A DNA stretch of 64,000 bases from Massilia polaris (GCF_012927275.1 NZ_JABBGG010000009.1:149161-213160); one strand, 5' to 3'. Shown: positions 1-9,061, counted from the first letter of the stretch. Notes: generated by a model not told the origin, from the letters alone. Numbers and translations are program-made.

Positions 1-1260
1 AATGGCGACGGCGATACGCTCGACACCATCATCGTCGCCAACGCCAGCGTCACCCACACCCAGCGTCCTGGCATCACCTCGTCGCTGACCTACTCGGTCG
101 GCAACCACACGATCCTGGGCGGCTTCTGGTTCGAGCGCGCCAAGCACGACCAGACCGGTACCGCAGTGCGCGTGCGCGACGACGGCACCCCGGTCGACTA
201 CTTCCTGCAAGACGGCGAGATCCTGCGTCCGGACGGCGTGGCTTACCAGTCGCGTAACTGGAGGACGATCTCCACCGCGTATCAGGCATTCCTGCAAGAT
301 ACCGTCACGATGATGGACGACCGCCTGACCGTGAATTTCGGCGTGCGCACCCCGCACATCAAGCGCGACTTCACCAACATCGCCAACGAAGGCACCAACT
401 CGGGCGTTACCTACCAGATCAAGAAGACTTACAACGACGTGCTGCCGCAGCTGGGCGCCCGCTTCAAGCTGACCGCTGACGACCAGCTGTACGCTTCGAT
501 CGCCAAGAACATGAAGGCGCCGCCGAACTTCGTGTTCGCGACCACCGGTTCGAACGTCAAGGTGACCAATGGCGTAGCCGCCCTGGTTGGCGACGTGAAG
601 GAAGAGACTTCGTACAACCTCGACGTCGGTATCCGTCACCAGACCAACAAGTGGATCGGTTCGTTCAACGTCTACTCGATCAACTTCCGTGACCGCCAGG
701 CCACCGCGTTCGATCCGAACACCCTGACCAGCACCCTGACCAACGTCGGCAAGGTCAAGAACAACGGTTTCGAAATCGAAGCAGGCAACACCCCGTTCCA
801 CGGCTGGTCGTTCTACGGTTCTTACGGTTACAGCAAGAGCGAAGTTGAAAACGACCTGCGCGTAAGCGCAACCGCGTTCCTGCCGACCGCTGGCAAGGAA
901 ATGCCACTGACCCCACGCCACAAGGCTGGCCTGTCGGCTGAGTACCAGCAAGGCGCGTTCTGGATTCGCGGCAAGGCGAAAGCCACCGGCAAGCAGCAGG
1001 CTACCCTGACCAACGACGAAGTCGTTCCAGGCTACACCGTGTTCGGCATCGACGGCGGCTACACCTTCGCTAACTTCGGCATCTTCAAGCGTCCGAAGCT
1101 GAACGTCAACGTCAGCAACATCACGAGCAAGCAGTACCGCAACCCGTCGTCGCAGAGTGTGACCAATGCTGTTGCCTACCCAGGCGCATCGGCACGCACT
1201 GTGTTCTACTACCTCGGCGCGCCACGCTTCGCTTCGGTCACGCTGTCGGTCGACATCTAA
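1..1260 (+). CDS. TonB-dependent receptor, C-terminal part (5' end outside window)
   Basis: The reading frame is open from base 1 and ends at TAA 1258-1260, so about 419 residues of the C-terminal beta-barrel are present while plug, signal peptide and start are missing. The protein shows the alternating aromatic/polar strands and repeated Tyr/Asn/Gly turns of an outer-membrane barrel, with typical late-barrel elements such as LTPRHKAGLSAEYQ and a final strand ending SVTLSVDI. Such receptors import a ligand across the outer membrane using TonB energy. The ligand cannot be read here. The next genes code a periplasmic 5'-nucleotidase and an S1/P1 nuclease, which makes a nucleotide- or phosphate-related ligand possible (inference). 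A terminator follows at once, so it is not co-transcribed with them. Confidence 0.9.
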   Translation, partial: NGDGDTLDTIIVANASVTHTQRPGITSSLTYSVGNHTILGGFWFERAKHDQTGTAVRVRDDGTPVDYFLQDGEILRPDGVAYQSRNWRTISTAYQAFLQDTVTMMDDRLTVNFGVRTPHIKRDFTNIANEGTNSGVTYQIKKTYNDVLPQLGARFKLTADDQLYASIAKNMKAPPNFVFATTGSNVKVTNGVAALVGDVKEETSYNLDVGIRHQTNKWIGSFNVYSINFRDRQATAFDPNTLTSTLTNVGKVKNNGFEIEAGNTPFHGWSFYGSYGYSKSEVENDLRVSATAFLPTAGKEMPLTPRHKAGLSAEYQQGAFWIRGKAKATGKQQATLTNDEVVPGYTVFGIDGGYTFANFGIFKRPKLNVNVSNITSKQYRNPSSQSVTNAVAYPGASARTVFYYLGAPRFASVTLSVDI

Positions 1261-1286
1261 GCCGCACGATGATGTGACATAATTCG

Positions 1287-1310
1287 ACAGGCCCTTCGGG
1301 GCCTGTTTTT
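1287..1310 (+). terminator. Rho-independent terminator after TonB receptor
   Basis: Perfect 8-bp stem ACAGGCCC / GGGCCTGT with a TTCG tetraloop, followed by TTTT. It lies 27 bases after the receptor stop codon. Confidence 0.92.
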
Positions 1311-1341
1311 ACTTGTGCATAGCAAAAGGTATTGACACCCC

Positions 1342-3030
1342 ATGCGTATTTTCCCGCCCGGCCGCAGCGCGATCCTGCTGGCTACCATCCTGCTGGCCAG
1401 TGGCTGCGCCACGCGCCCGCAAGCGCCGCTTGAACTGAACGTGGTCGCGCTGAACGACTTCCACGGCCACCTCGAAGGCGGCAAATTCAATTACAAGATC
1501 AACGGGCAGCAGGCGACCGTCCAGGCTGGCGGCATCGATGCCATCGGCGCCGCGCTGCAGGCCTGGCGCGCTGAAGACAAGGACCTGATGTTCGTCGGTG
1601 CCGGCGACCTGGTTGGCGCCAGCCCGGCGATGTCGTCGATGTGGGCTGATGAAGCGAGCTTGACCGCGCTGTCGATGCTGGGCATGAACGCCAGCTCGGC
1701 GGGCAACCACGAGTTCGACCAGGGCCGCACGGAGCTGCTGCGCCAGCAGCATGGCGGCTGCGAGTCGCACCGCGCCGACAAGGCCTGCAAGCTCGATCCG
1801 GACTACCGCGGCGCCTCGTTTACCTACCTGGCCGCGAACGTGATCGATACGGCCACCGGCAAGACACTCCTGCCGGCTTATAAAATCGAAGAAGCCAAGG
1901 GCGTCAAGGTGGCCTACATCGGCGCCGTGTTGAAGGATACGCCATCGGTGGTGCTGGCGTCGGGCATCGCGGGGCTGTCGTTCCTCGACGAAGCCGACTC
2001 GATCAACAAGGCGCTGGCCGAAGTACGCGCCAAGGGCGCGACCGTGTTCGTGGTGCTGATCCACGAAGGCGGCCACACCGATGAAGCCTTCAACGAGCCT
2101 GACTGCAAAAATCTCAAGGGCCCGATCGTCAGCATCGCCAAGCGCCTCGACCCGGAACTGAAACTGATCATCAGCGGCCACACGCACCAGGGATTCCAGT
2201 GCAAGGTGGACGGTCGCACCATTACACAGGCCGAGATGGGCGGGCACGTCCTGTCGCGCATCAAGCTGGCGGTCGATCCTCAGTCGCGCGCGCTGCGCGG
2301 CATCACCGTGCGCAATGTCGTGGTCAAGCCGGGCGAATATCCGGCCGACCCGCGCCTGGCCGGCTACCTGAAGCAGGTCAGGGAGCGCAGCGAGAGCGCA
2401 CTGGCGCGCCCGGTCGCGCGCCTCGGCGCCAAATCGATTCCGCGCAAGCTCAATGCGGCAGGCGAAGCACCGCTTGGCAACCTGATCGCCGATGCGGTCC
2501 TCGAAGCCAGCAAAGACGAGGGCGTGCAGATCGCCTTCATGAACGGCGGCGGCATGCGCAAGGACCTCGAGGCCGGCGACAACCTTGTCACCACCTACGG
2601 CCAGGCACAGGTCGTGCTGCCGTTTTCGAACACCATCGTCGTGATGGACATGACCGGTGCGCAGCTGCGCACGGCGCTCGAACAGCAGTGGATCCGCAAG
2701 CACGCCGACAGCCAGGCCGCGATGCTGCATCCTTCGCGCGGCTTCGCCTACCGCTGGGACGGCGCCAGGCCGAAAGGGCAGCGCGTGGTGCCGGGCAGCG
2801 TCAAGCTGGATGGTGTTGCGCTGGACGAAGCAAAGACCTACCGCGTGGCAGTTAATAATTTCCTGGCCGAAGGCGGCGACGGCTTCACGGCATTCGCGCA
2901 AGCGGCCAACAAACGCAACACACAGATGCTCGACCTCGATGCCTTCGTACGCTACCTGTCCGACAACGACCGCGCCGGCAAGCCGGCGGGCAGCAGCGCC
3001 GTCGCTGGCCGCGTCGAGACCACAAAATAA
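1342..3030 (+). CDS. Lipoprotein 5'-nucleotidase / metallophosphatase (UshA-type)
   Basis: Hydrolyses extracellular or periplasmic nucleotides to nucleosides and phosphate (family knowledge). The 562-residue protein starts with a lipoprotein signal whose lipobox LASGC ends at Cys22. The calcineurin-like N-terminal domain carries the two-metal motifs: NDFHGH (Asp39, His41), GDLVGASP, GNHE (121-124) and SGHTH (His280, His282). The C-terminal 5'-nucleotidase domain has NGGGMRKDL near 401-409 and the late motif FLAEGGDGF. An inserted Cys-containing segment after the GNHE motif (GGCESHRADKACK) is seen in several members. It is followed 18 bases later by the S1/P1 nuclease gene, and together they would turn nucleic acid into nucleosides outside the inner membrane. 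Confidence 0.93.
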   Translation: MRIFPPGRSAILLATILLASGCATRPQAPLELNVVALNDFHGHLEGGKFNYKINGQQATVQAGGIDAIGAALQAWRAEDKDLMFVGAGDLVGASPAMSSMWADEASLTALSMLGMNASSAGNHEFDQGRTELLRQQHGGCESHRADKACKLDPDYRGASFTYLAANVIDTATGKTLLPAYKIEEAKGVKVAYIGAVLKDTPSVVLASGIAGLSFLDEADSINKALAEVRAKGATVFVVLIHEGGHTDEAFNEPDCKNLKGPIVSIAKRLDPELKLIISGHTHQGFQCKVDGRTITQAEMGGHVLSRIKLAVDPQSRALRGITVRNVVVKPGEYPADPRLAGYLKQVRERSESALARPVARLGAKSIPRKLNAAGEAPLGNLIADAVLEASKDEGVQIAFMNGGGMRKDLEAGDNLVTTYGQAQVVLPFSNTIVVMDMTGAQLRTALEQQWIRKHADSQAAMLHPSRGFAYRWDGARPKGQRVVPGSVKLDGVALDEAKTYRVAVNNFLAEGGDGFTAFAQAANKRNTQMLDLDAFVRYLSDNDRAGKPAGSSAVAGRVETTK

Positions 3031-3048
3031 CTCCTGAAAGAACGAGCA

Positions 3049-4131
3049 ATGAAAAAACTAGTTTGCGTACTCGCGCTGTCCAGCGCCTTTGCGTCGTTTG
3101 ACGCGCTTGCATGGGGCCATGAGGGCCACCGCGTGGTCGGCTCGATCGCCCAGAAGCTGATCAAGGGCAGCAACGCGGAAAAGCAGGTGCAGGCGCTGCT
3201 GCTGCCGGGCGAGACGCTCGAGTCGATCACCAACTGGGCCGATGAAGCCAAGGCCGGCGTGGGCTACCCAGCCGCGACGCCGGAACAGGCTGAATACACG
3301 GCAGTCAATCCGAAACACGACGAGTACCACTACGTCAATATCCCGTTCCAGAGCCTGCATTACCACCACGGCCACGTCGGCACCACGGAGCACGACATCG
3401 TGCAGACGCTGAGCCAGGCCATCGCCGTCCTGCAGGGCAAGACCGGCCCCGGTGCGAATCCGCACAATTTCACAAGGCGGCAGGCGCTGCTGCTGATCGC
3501 CCACATGACCGGCGACATCCACCAGCCGCTGCATGTGGGTGCGGCCTACGTCGGCAAGGACGGCAGCTTCGTCGTGCCGAAGTCGCGTGCGGAAGTCGAC
3601 GCGGTGAACATCTTCGATTCGCGCGGCGGTAACAACCTGCTGCTCGACGACGACAAGCTGTCGGCGCTGTCGAAGGCACTGATCCCCGGCGAAGACAAGC
3701 CACTGCCGGAAGGCGCGAAGAAGTGGACCACGCGTCCGTTCCACTCGTACTGGGACAGTACCTTGGTCAACTACGCGATGCGCCGCATTGCCACAAAAAC
3801 GCCGGACGAGTTCGCGCAGAAAGTGTTGGGCAACCCTGACAACTTCAGCAACTGCGAAATCTGCCCGGTGCTTCCGATCAATACCGCAACAGACCCGTCC
3901 ATCTGGCCTTACGAGTGGGCGAACGATTCGCTTGAGGTGGCCAAGCGGGCGTATGATGACGTAAAGCCCGGCAAGATCACTGCGCAGACCAACCGCAAGG
4001 GCGAAACGTATTACACCTTCAACCTGGAAACCACGCCGAACTATCCGGTTCCGAGCTCGGCCATTGCCAAAACGCAGCTGATCAAGGGTGGCCACAACCT
4101 GGCAGCGGTATTGAAGGCAATTTGGCCGTAA
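3049..4131 (+). CDS. S1/P1 family secreted nuclease
   Basis: Zinc-dependent nuclease that degrades single-stranded nucleic acid and removes 3' phosphates (family knowledge). The 360-residue precursor has a Sec signal peptide (1-21) cut before Trp22, giving the diagnostic mature start W-G-H-E-G-H whose N-terminal Trp and His bind zinc. The central motif HMTGDIHQPLH (His152, Asp156, His162) and FDSRGGNNL match the trinuclear zinc site. Mid-protein Cys residues (NCEIC near 267) may form a disulfide. It follows the 5'-nucleotidase by 18 bases, presumably in one transcript. Alternative: zinc-dependent phospholipase C, which shares the fold, but the GDIHQPLH motif and length favour nuclease. Confidence 0.93.
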   Translation: MKKLVCVLALSSAFASFDALAWGHEGHRVVGSIAQKLIKGSNAEKQVQALLLPGETLESITNWADEAKAGVGYPAATPEQAEYTAVNPKHDEYHYVNIPFQSLHYHHGHVGTTEHDIVQTLSQAIAVLQGKTGPGANPHNFTRRQALLLIAHMTGDIHQPLHVGAAYVGKDGSFVVPKSRAEVDAVNIFDSRGGNNLLLDDDKLSALSKALIPGEDKPLPEGAKKWTTRPFHSYWDSTLVNYAMRRIATKTPDEFAQKVLGNPDNFSNCEICPVLPINTATDPSIWPYEWANDSLEVAKRAYDDVKPGKITAQTNRKGETYYTFNLETTPNYPVPSSAIAKTQLIKGGHNLAAVLKAIWP

Positions 4132-4197
4132 GCAAACGCCGGCTGGCAACTCAGACGGTGGCTTCGGGTCGAATCAGAATCTGAACGGAGGCACCCG

Positions 4198-5019
4198 ATG
4201 CTTGACTTCATGCGTGCGTTGTTGTGCGGCGCACTGCTGGCGCTGCCCAGTGCGGCAGCGGCCCAGCAAGACCGTCCTCTGTGGGAAATCGGCGTCGTCG
4301 GCGGCGCGGTTTCCACGCCTGCCTATCCCGGCGCCGATGACCGCTCGTCGCGCCTGCTGGTCCTTCCGGCGCCCATCTACCGCGGCAAAATTTTCCGGTC
4401 CGATGAATCGGGCATCGGCGCGCGTCTGTTCCGCAGCGACCGCGCCGAATTCGATGTCGGCTTCGCGGCCTCGCTGCCATCCCGGTCCGACGATGTCGAT
4501 GCGCGCGCGGGCATGCCCGATCTCGGCACGCTGGTCGAATTCGGACCGCGGCTGAAACTGACGCTGTTGCGGCGCGAGTTCAGCCGCCTGCGGCTCGACC
4601 TGCCGCTGCGCACCGTCATTGAAGGCAGGGGAGGGCTGCGCAACCAGGGATGGAATTTCGCGCCGCGCCTGGTGTACGAGATGGCCGATAGCGGCACCGG
4701 GTGGAACGGCGACCTGCACGTCGGTTTTGTCGCGGCAAACGAAAAGCTGAATAGCTACTTCTACGAGGTGCGGCCTGAGTTCGCGACCGCGCAGCGGCCC
4801 GCGTACGATGCGAAAAAGGGGCTGGTGCTGGTGCGCGCAGGCGGCTTCGCTGCCCGCAAGATCAGCCCGGACGTGCGCGTGTTCGGCTATCTCTGGTACG
4901 AGAACTACGCGCGCTCGGCCAATGAAGAAAGCCCGCTGTTCAGGAAGAACAGCGGGGCTTCGGCTGGTATCGGATTTATGTGGACGCTGGCGCGCTCATC
5001 GCGCCGCGCCAACGACTAG
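4198..5019 (+). CDS. MipA/OmpV family outer-membrane protein
   Basis: A 273-residue protein with a signal peptide ending at about Ala21 (PSAAAAQQ) and the family's opening pattern WEIGVVGGAVSTPAYPGADDR followed by a PAPIYRG motif and alternating beta-strand segments to a final aromatic strand (GASAGIGFMW). MipA/OmpV proteins are outer-membrane barrels; some scaffold murein synthesis and hydrolysis enzymes, most have unknown roles. Start at ATG 4198 has a GGAGG box (ACGGAGGCACCCG). Not obviously linked to the genes around it; the DoxX gene is convergent and ends two bases away. Confidence 0.88.
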   Translation: MLDFMRALLCGALLALPSAAAAQQDRPLWEIGVVGGAVSTPAYPGADDRSSRLLVLPAPIYRGKIFRSDESGIGARLFRSDRAEFDVGFAASLPSRSDDVDARAGMPDLGTLVEFGPRLKLTLLRREFSRLRLDLPLRTVIEGRGGLRNQGWNFAPRLVYEMADSGTGWNGDLHVGFVAANEKLNSYFYEVRPEFATAQRPAYDAKKGLVLVRAGGFAARKISPDVRVFGYLWYENYARSANEESPLFRKNSGASAGIGFMWTLARSSRRAND

Positions 5020-5020
5020 C

Positions 5021-5443
5021 TTAGTTCCACTTGCCGTTGATGCCGCCGATGCTGTAACGGCCGGCGCCAAGCAATGCCACGGCGATTGCACCGAACAGGA
5101 ACATGCCTTGCAGTTCAAGCGCCCAGCCGCCCATGTCGTTCATTTTGGCGAGGTCGCCCATGTGGGCGAGGACGATCGCGACGACCATGTTGATCACCAT
5201 GACGACGGCGGCAGCGCGGGTCCACAGGCCGATCAGCACCAGGATCGGGGCGATCACTTCGCCGACGTACACGCCGTAGGCAAGGATGGCCGGCAGGCCG
5301 GCGTTGGTCACCATTCCGGTGATGCCGTCGATGCCGCCGGTAAGCTTGGAGATCCCGTGCAGCAGCACCATGAGGGCGACGGCCGCGCGGATGACGAGTT
5401 TGCCGAGGTCGTCGTTGGAGGTGGTGGTTACAGTGGTTTGCAT
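5021..5443 (-). CDS. DoxX family membrane protein
   Basis: A 140-residue protein with four hydrophobic segments: VIRAAVALMVLLHGISKL, PAILAYGVYVGEVIAPILVLIGL, AAVVMVINMVVAIVLAHM and the C-terminal LFGAIAVALLGAGRYSIG. This is the DoxX/YphA layout, including the HGISKL helix and the ...GRYS end. Start chosen at ATG 5443 because AAAGGA lies six bases upstream; a longer in-frame start at 5527 would add a poorly conserved tail. DoxX-like proteins are associated with quinone or redox stress membranes but mostly uncharacterised. It may be co-transcribed with the upstream dioxygenase gene (80-base gap). Confidence 0.88.
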   Translation of the reverse strand: MQTTVTTTSNDDLGKLVIRAAVALMVLLHGISKLTGGIDGITGMVTNAGLPAILAYGVYVGEVIAPILVLIGLWTRAAAVVMVINMVVAIVLAHMGDLAKMNDMGGWALELQGMFLFGAIAVALLGAGRYSIGGINGKWN

Positions 5444-5523
5444 GTCGATTCCTTTTGTTAATTGATTTATTAATAAGAACGGCACCGCGGCATATTCTAC
5501 CCTTGCCGGGGACGTTAGTGGGT

Positions 5524-6309
5524 TCATGTGAAAGCGTAGGCGTCCATCGCCAGGATGCCGTACTCGTAGCTGGCGTGGAGACGCGCGGCCCGCGCGTTGT
5601 CACCCGCCGCGCCCATCGCGACATAGAGCGGCATCAGGTGCTCGTCGGTCGGGTGATTGCGCTCGGCGTGCGGCGCGCGGGTGCGGTATTCGCGCAGCGC
5701 CTGCAGGTCGTTGTCGTCGAGCCGTGCCTTCATCCAGTCGCCGAAGCCGCTGACCCAGTCCGGAGCAGGGACGTCAATCGGCTGGCCGCGGAACTCGTAC
5801 AAGTTGTGGGTCAGCGAACCGGAACCGATGATTAACACGCCTTGCTCGCGCAGCGACGCCAGTGCGCGGCCGATGCGTTCATGCTCCGCCGGTGAGCCGC
5901 CGCGCACGATCGAGATCTGCGCGACCGGGATGTCGGCATCCGGATACATCAGGTGCAGCGGCACCCAGGCGCCGTGGTCGAGGCCACGGGTCGGGCTCTG
6001 CGCGACCGCGAGGCCGGCCTGCGTCAGCAGCGATGCGGCGCGCGCGGCTACCTCTGGCGCGCCGGGCGCCGGGTACTGGATCGCAAACAGCGCGGCGGGA
6101 AAACCGCCGAAGTCGTGGATGGTTTCCGGCTTGGTCGCCAGGCTGACGGCGGGACCGCCGCGCGACTCCCAGTGCGCCGAGGCGACCAGGATCGCTTTCG
6201 GACGCGGCAGCGTCCGGCCCAGCTCGCGCAGGAAGCGGTTGGCGGGACTGTCGACGATGGCGAGCGTCGGCGCGCCGTGGGATACGAATAGTGTCGGTAA
6301 GGTGCTCAT
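5524..6309 (-). CDS. Class III extradiol dioxygenase, DODA type (LigB-like, YgiD)
   Basis: Non-haem iron ring-cleaving dioxygenase of the 4,5-DOPA dioxygenase family, 261 residues. N-terminal FVSHGAPTLAI supplies the first His ligand; other conserved pieces are ASAHWESRGG, HDFGGFP, LDHGAWVPLHLMYPDADIPV and GSGSLTHNLYEF, together giving the metal-binding His set and the substrate pocket of the family. Start ATG 6309 is preceded by a strong AAGGAGG. The E. coli relative YgiD opens DOPA, yet the natural substrate in soil bacteria is usually unknown. Divergent from a LysR gene at 6404, which is the natural candidate for its regulator. Confidence 0.9.
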   Translation of the reverse strand: MSTLPTLFVSHGAPTLAIVDSPANRFLRELGRTLPRPKAILVASAHWESRGGPAVSLATKPETIHDFGGFPAALFAIQYPAPGAPEVAARAASLLTQAGLAVAQSPTRGLDHGAWVPLHLMYPDADIPVAQISIVRGGSPAEHERIGRALASLREQGVLIIGSGSLTHNLYEFRGQPIDVPAPDWVSGFGDWMKARLDDNDLQALREYRTRAPHAERNHPTDEHLMPLYVAMGAAGDNARAARLHASYEYGILAMDAYAFT

Positions 6310-6403
6310 ACAGGCCTCCTTGAAGTCATGCATCCAGTGTATCTGTCTCTATAAATGAGATAAATATGCTTTAATGAGATACTTTGTTCCACATTTAGAG
6401 ATA
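6310..6403. promoter_or_regulatory. Divergent promoter region, dioxygenase / LysR
   Basis: AT-rich 94 bases between two start codons. AATGAGATA occurs twice in the same orientation at 6354-6362 and 6373-6381, 19 bases apart (about two helical turns), and TCTC-N7-GAGA forms a small dyad at 6346-6360. The spacing suits a LysR-type tetramer; assignment to the adjacent LysR protein is inference. Confidence 0.5.
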
Positions 6404-7294
6404 ATGGATAAGTTCCAGGAAATGCAGGCTTTCGTGGCAGTGGTGGACGCCGGCAGCTTTGTGCGCGCGGCGGAGGCGCTGGGCAGCTCGAAAGCGGCGG
6501 TGTCGCGCTATGTCAGCGAACTGGAAGACCGCCTGGGCGTGCGCCTGCTCAACCGCACCACGCGCAGCCTGTCGATGACCGACGACGGCCACGCTTTCTA
6601 CTACCACTGCACCGAGCTGCTGGCGGCGCTGGAGGAAGCCGAGGGCGACCTGAGTACCCGCAGCGTGGAGGCCAGCGGCCTGCTGCGGGTCAGCGCCCCC
6701 GTCACCTTCGGCATCCTGCACCTGGCGCCGTTGTGGGGCGACTTCCTCGAGCGCTATCCGAAGGTCAGGCTGGACGTGTCGTTATCGGACCGGGCGGTCG
6801 ACCTGGTCGAGGATGGCTTCGACCTCGCGATCCGCATCTCGAGCGTCATGCAGCCGTCGCTGATCGCGCGCCGGCTGGCGACCACGCGGCTGGTGCTGTG
6901 CGCGGCGCCTTCGTATCTTGAACGGCGCGGCACCCCGCAGCACGCGCGCGAACTGGCGCAACACGATGTCGTCGCCTACACCTACGGCGCATTCCGCGAC
7001 GAATGGACCTTTGATGGCCCCGATGGAGAAGTGACGGTCAAGGTCAGCCCGCGCCTGTACGCGAATAACGGCGACACCTGCCGCGCCGCCGCGCTGCGCG
7101 GGCAGGGCGTGATTTTGCAGCCGGACTTCCTGGTCGGCGGCGACTTGCGCTCCGGTGAGCTGGTTGAAATCCTGCCGGAATACCGTACCGGTGAACTGGG
7201 TGTGTACGCGCTCTACGCGTCGCGCCGCCACCTGCCGCTGAAACTGCGCTACCTGATCGACTTTCTCGCGGAAGCGTTCAGGCCTGCGGCCTAG
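6404..7294 (+). CDS. LysR family transcriptional regulator
   Basis: A 296-residue regulator with the N-terminal winged helix (MDKFQEMQAFVAVVDAGSF, then AAEALGSSKAAVSRYVSELEDRLGVRLLNRTTRSLSMT) and the C-terminal LysR substrate-binding domain of the CrgA/DsdC-like group 8 type (GLLRVSAPVTFG... DLAIRI). The start at ATG 6404 is chosen because residues from there align with the family start; upstream in-frame ATG 6374 would overlap the operator repeats. It probably controls the divergent dioxygenase gene. Its stop overlaps the stop of the convergent gene at 7291. Confidence 0.9.
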   Translation: MDKFQEMQAFVAVVDAGSFVRAAEALGSSKAAVSRYVSELEDRLGVRLLNRTTRSLSMTDDGHAFYYHCTELLAALEEAEGDLSTRSVEASGLLRVSAPVTFGILHLAPLWGDFLERYPKVRLDVSLSDRAVDLVEDGFDLAIRISSVMQPSLIARRLATTRLVLCAAPSYLERRGTPQHARELAQHDVVAYTYGAFRDEWTFDGPDGEVTVKVSPRLYANNGDTCRAAALRGQGVILQPDFLVGGDLRSGELVEILPEYRTGELGVYALYASRRHLPLKLRYLIDFLAEAFRPAA

Positions 7295-8004
7295 CCCTTG
7301 CAGGCGATGCCGTAAGGCGTGGCTACGCACGAGCGCTTGATGCACTGCCCGGCGTGATAGCCGGCCGCGCGGCACTGGCGCAGCGTCTCGGCCTTTTGGG
7401 ATTGGCGGATGGCCGCTGGATCAGGCGCAGGCGGCGGCGTACGGCGAGGGACCTTCGCAATAGCGCGTACGCGGCTGCGCTTGGCGGCGACCGGCGCCGG
7501 TGAGAAATCCGGAACCGCTGCTTGAAAGTCGATGGCAAGCGGCGGCAGTTCGGATGCCTGCACGGCGATTGGTTCAACGGGGCCGATCGGAGCGCGCGTC
7601 ACGTACGCGGGGAGCGGCGTGTCGAGCGCGGCTGACGCAACGGACAGTGCCTGGCTGGTCTTGCTGTCGTTGTACACCCATGCCGCGCCGCCTGCGACCA
7701 GCACGGCTGCCGCAAGGCCCCCGCTCCACGCTGCTGCGCTGCGTCCCCAGCGTTCGAACCAGGACGCTTCGACGTCGGGATTCGCGATCGCCCAGCACTC
7801 AGCCAGCGGATCGGGGTTCAGACTGTGGGCAGGGGGCGGAGGGGATGGCGGCGCAGGTTCCGCAAAGGGAGCCGCCGCAGCGGCCGTGTCGCGGTGACGC
7901 CACGATCCCGCATGCCACTTGCCTGCGGTCGCATGTGTATTCTTGGGGGGGATTATCGGCACGGAATGATTTTCGCCGATGTCTTCTAACAGTTGGGTTT
8001 TCAT
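7291..8004 (-). CDS. Hypothetical single-pass membrane protein, Pro/Ala-rich
   Basis: Not recognised. The 237-residue product has a Pro/Ala-rich cytoplasmic part (residues about 40-60), one hydrophobic segment WSGGLAAAVLVAGGAAWVY near 93-111, then a linker of Pro/Ala/Arg and a small Cys-containing C-terminus (CRAAGYHAGQCIKRSCVATPYGIACKG) with four Cys that could form two disulfides outside the membrane. The layout (cytoplasmic tail, one helix, Cys-rich end) recalls periplasmic-facing stress or envelope proteins, but no function follows. A weak start region lies at 8004; its C-terminus overlaps the LysR stop by four bases in convergent orientation. Confidence 0.7.
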   Translation of the reverse strand: MKTQLLEDIGENHSVPIIPPKNTHATAGKWHAGSWRHRDTAAAAAPFAEPAPPSPPPPAHSLNPDPLAECWAIANPDVEASWFERWGRSAAAWSGGLAAAVLVAGGAAWVYNDSKTSQALSVASAALDTPLPAYVTRAPIGPVEPIAVQASELPPLAIDFQAAVPDFSPAPVAAKRSRVRAIAKVPRRTPPPAPDPAAIRQSQKAETLRQCRAAGYHAGQCIKRSCVATPYGIACKG

Positions 8005-8058
8005 GTTTCAGTGCTACGCCCACTTAAACAGTACCCAAAGTCTAGAACAATCCTGCAA

Positions 8059-8079
8059 GCGGGGGCGCACGGCCCCCGC
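8059..8079 (-). terminator. GC-rich hairpin after ABC importer operon
   Basis: Perfect 8-bp stem GCGGGGGC / GCCCCCGC with a five-base loop, ten bases beyond the stop of the last importer gene. Only a short T-tract (CTT) follows on the minus strand, so termination strength is uncertain. Confidence 0.55.
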
Positions 8080-8088
8080 CTTTCCTGG

Positions 8089-9057
8089 TCAGCGCGACTT
8101 GACGAACGGCTTGCCGATGGCTTTCGGCGCCACCGACTTGGCCATCAGGCCAGCCAGCACGATCACGGTGACAACGTATGGGATCATCTGGATCAGCGAG
8201 CCCGGAATGCGGCCGATGCCCGGCAAATCGACGCCTTCGATCTGGATCTGCACGGCGCTGAAGAAGCCGAACATGACGCAGCCGAGGGCCGTGTACACCG
8301 GGCGCCAGTTACCGAACACCATTGCTGTCAGCGCCAGGTAGCCCGCGCCTGCCGACATATCGCGCAGGAAGAAGCCGCTCTGCACAATCGCCAGGTAAGC
8401 GCCCGAGAACGAGCACAGGATGCCGCACACGAGCATCGCCATGTAGCGGGTGCGCTCGACGCTGATGCCCGCTGCGTCGGCCGCATGCGGGTTCTCGCCG
8501 CAGGCGCGCAGGCGCAGGCCGAAGCGGCTGTGGTAAATCACCCAGTGCACCAGCGGGATCAGCGCGAACGCCAGGTACACCAGCGCCGAATGGCCGCCGA
8601 TCACATGGCCGTAGAACCAGCCGAGGAAGGGCACGTCGGCCAGCGCCGCGGTGCCTGGCAATACGATGTCGAGCAGGCGCGCTTCGCCCAGGTCCGGCGT
8701 GCGGCCGCCCTGCTGGTAGAAGAACTGCGCCAGAACGAAGGTCAGGCCGCTCATGGCGATGTTGATCGCGATGCCACCCACCAGCTGGTTGCCCTTTTGC
8801 GTGATGCTGACATAACCCTGCAGCAGCGCCAGCGCGGCCGATACGGCGACGCCTGCAGCCACGCCGTACCAGGCGTTCTGCGTGGTGTAAGCGACGGCGG
8901 CGGAGACAAAGGCGCTGGCGAGCATCTTGCCCTCGAGCGCGAGGTCGATCACGCCGCTGCGTTCAGCGAACAGGCCGGCCATCGCCGCGAAAATCAGTAC
9001 CGGCGCATTGCGGATGGTCGATACGACGATGCTGGCTAAGTGGAAGTCTTCGAACAT
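8089..9057 (-). CDS. Nucleoside ABC transporter permease (NupQ/YufQ type)
   Basis: Second inner-membrane permease of a BMP-type importer, 322 residues with about nine hydrophobic segments. The stretch LFAERSGVIDLALEGKMLASAF is the family's coupling motif (NIGLEG-like), and GENPHAADAAGI...RTRYMAM contains the EAA-like loop contacting the ATPase. It is the last of four genes (binding protein, ATPase, two permeases), with five bases between it and the upstream permease. Related systems import purine and pyrimidine nucleosides, which agrees with the nucleoside catabolic genes in this window. Confidence 0.92.
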   Translation of the reverse strand: MFEDFHLASIVVSTIRNAPVLIFAAMAGLFAERSGVIDLALEGKMLASAFVSAAVAYTTQNAWYGVAAGVAVSAALALLQGYVSITQKGNQLVGGIAINIAMSGLTFVLAQFFYQQGGRTPDLGEARLLDIVLPGTAALADVPFLGWFYGHVIGGHSALVYLAFALIPLVHWVIYHSRFGLRLRACGENPHAADAAGISVERTRYMAMLVCGILCSFSGAYLAIVQSGFFLRDMSAGAGYLALTAMVFGNWRPVYTALGCVMFGFFSAVQIQIEGVDLPGIGRIPGSLIQMIPYVVTVIVLAGLMAKSVAPKAIGKPFVKSR

Positions 9058-9061
9058 GGCT

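Noticed and set aside
1309..2901. 530-residue minus-strand frame opposite the 5'-nucleotidase
   Set aside because: Composition is His/Arg/Ala-rich with no domain, and it is the mirror of a gene with complete catalytic motifs; a shadow of high-GC codon usage.
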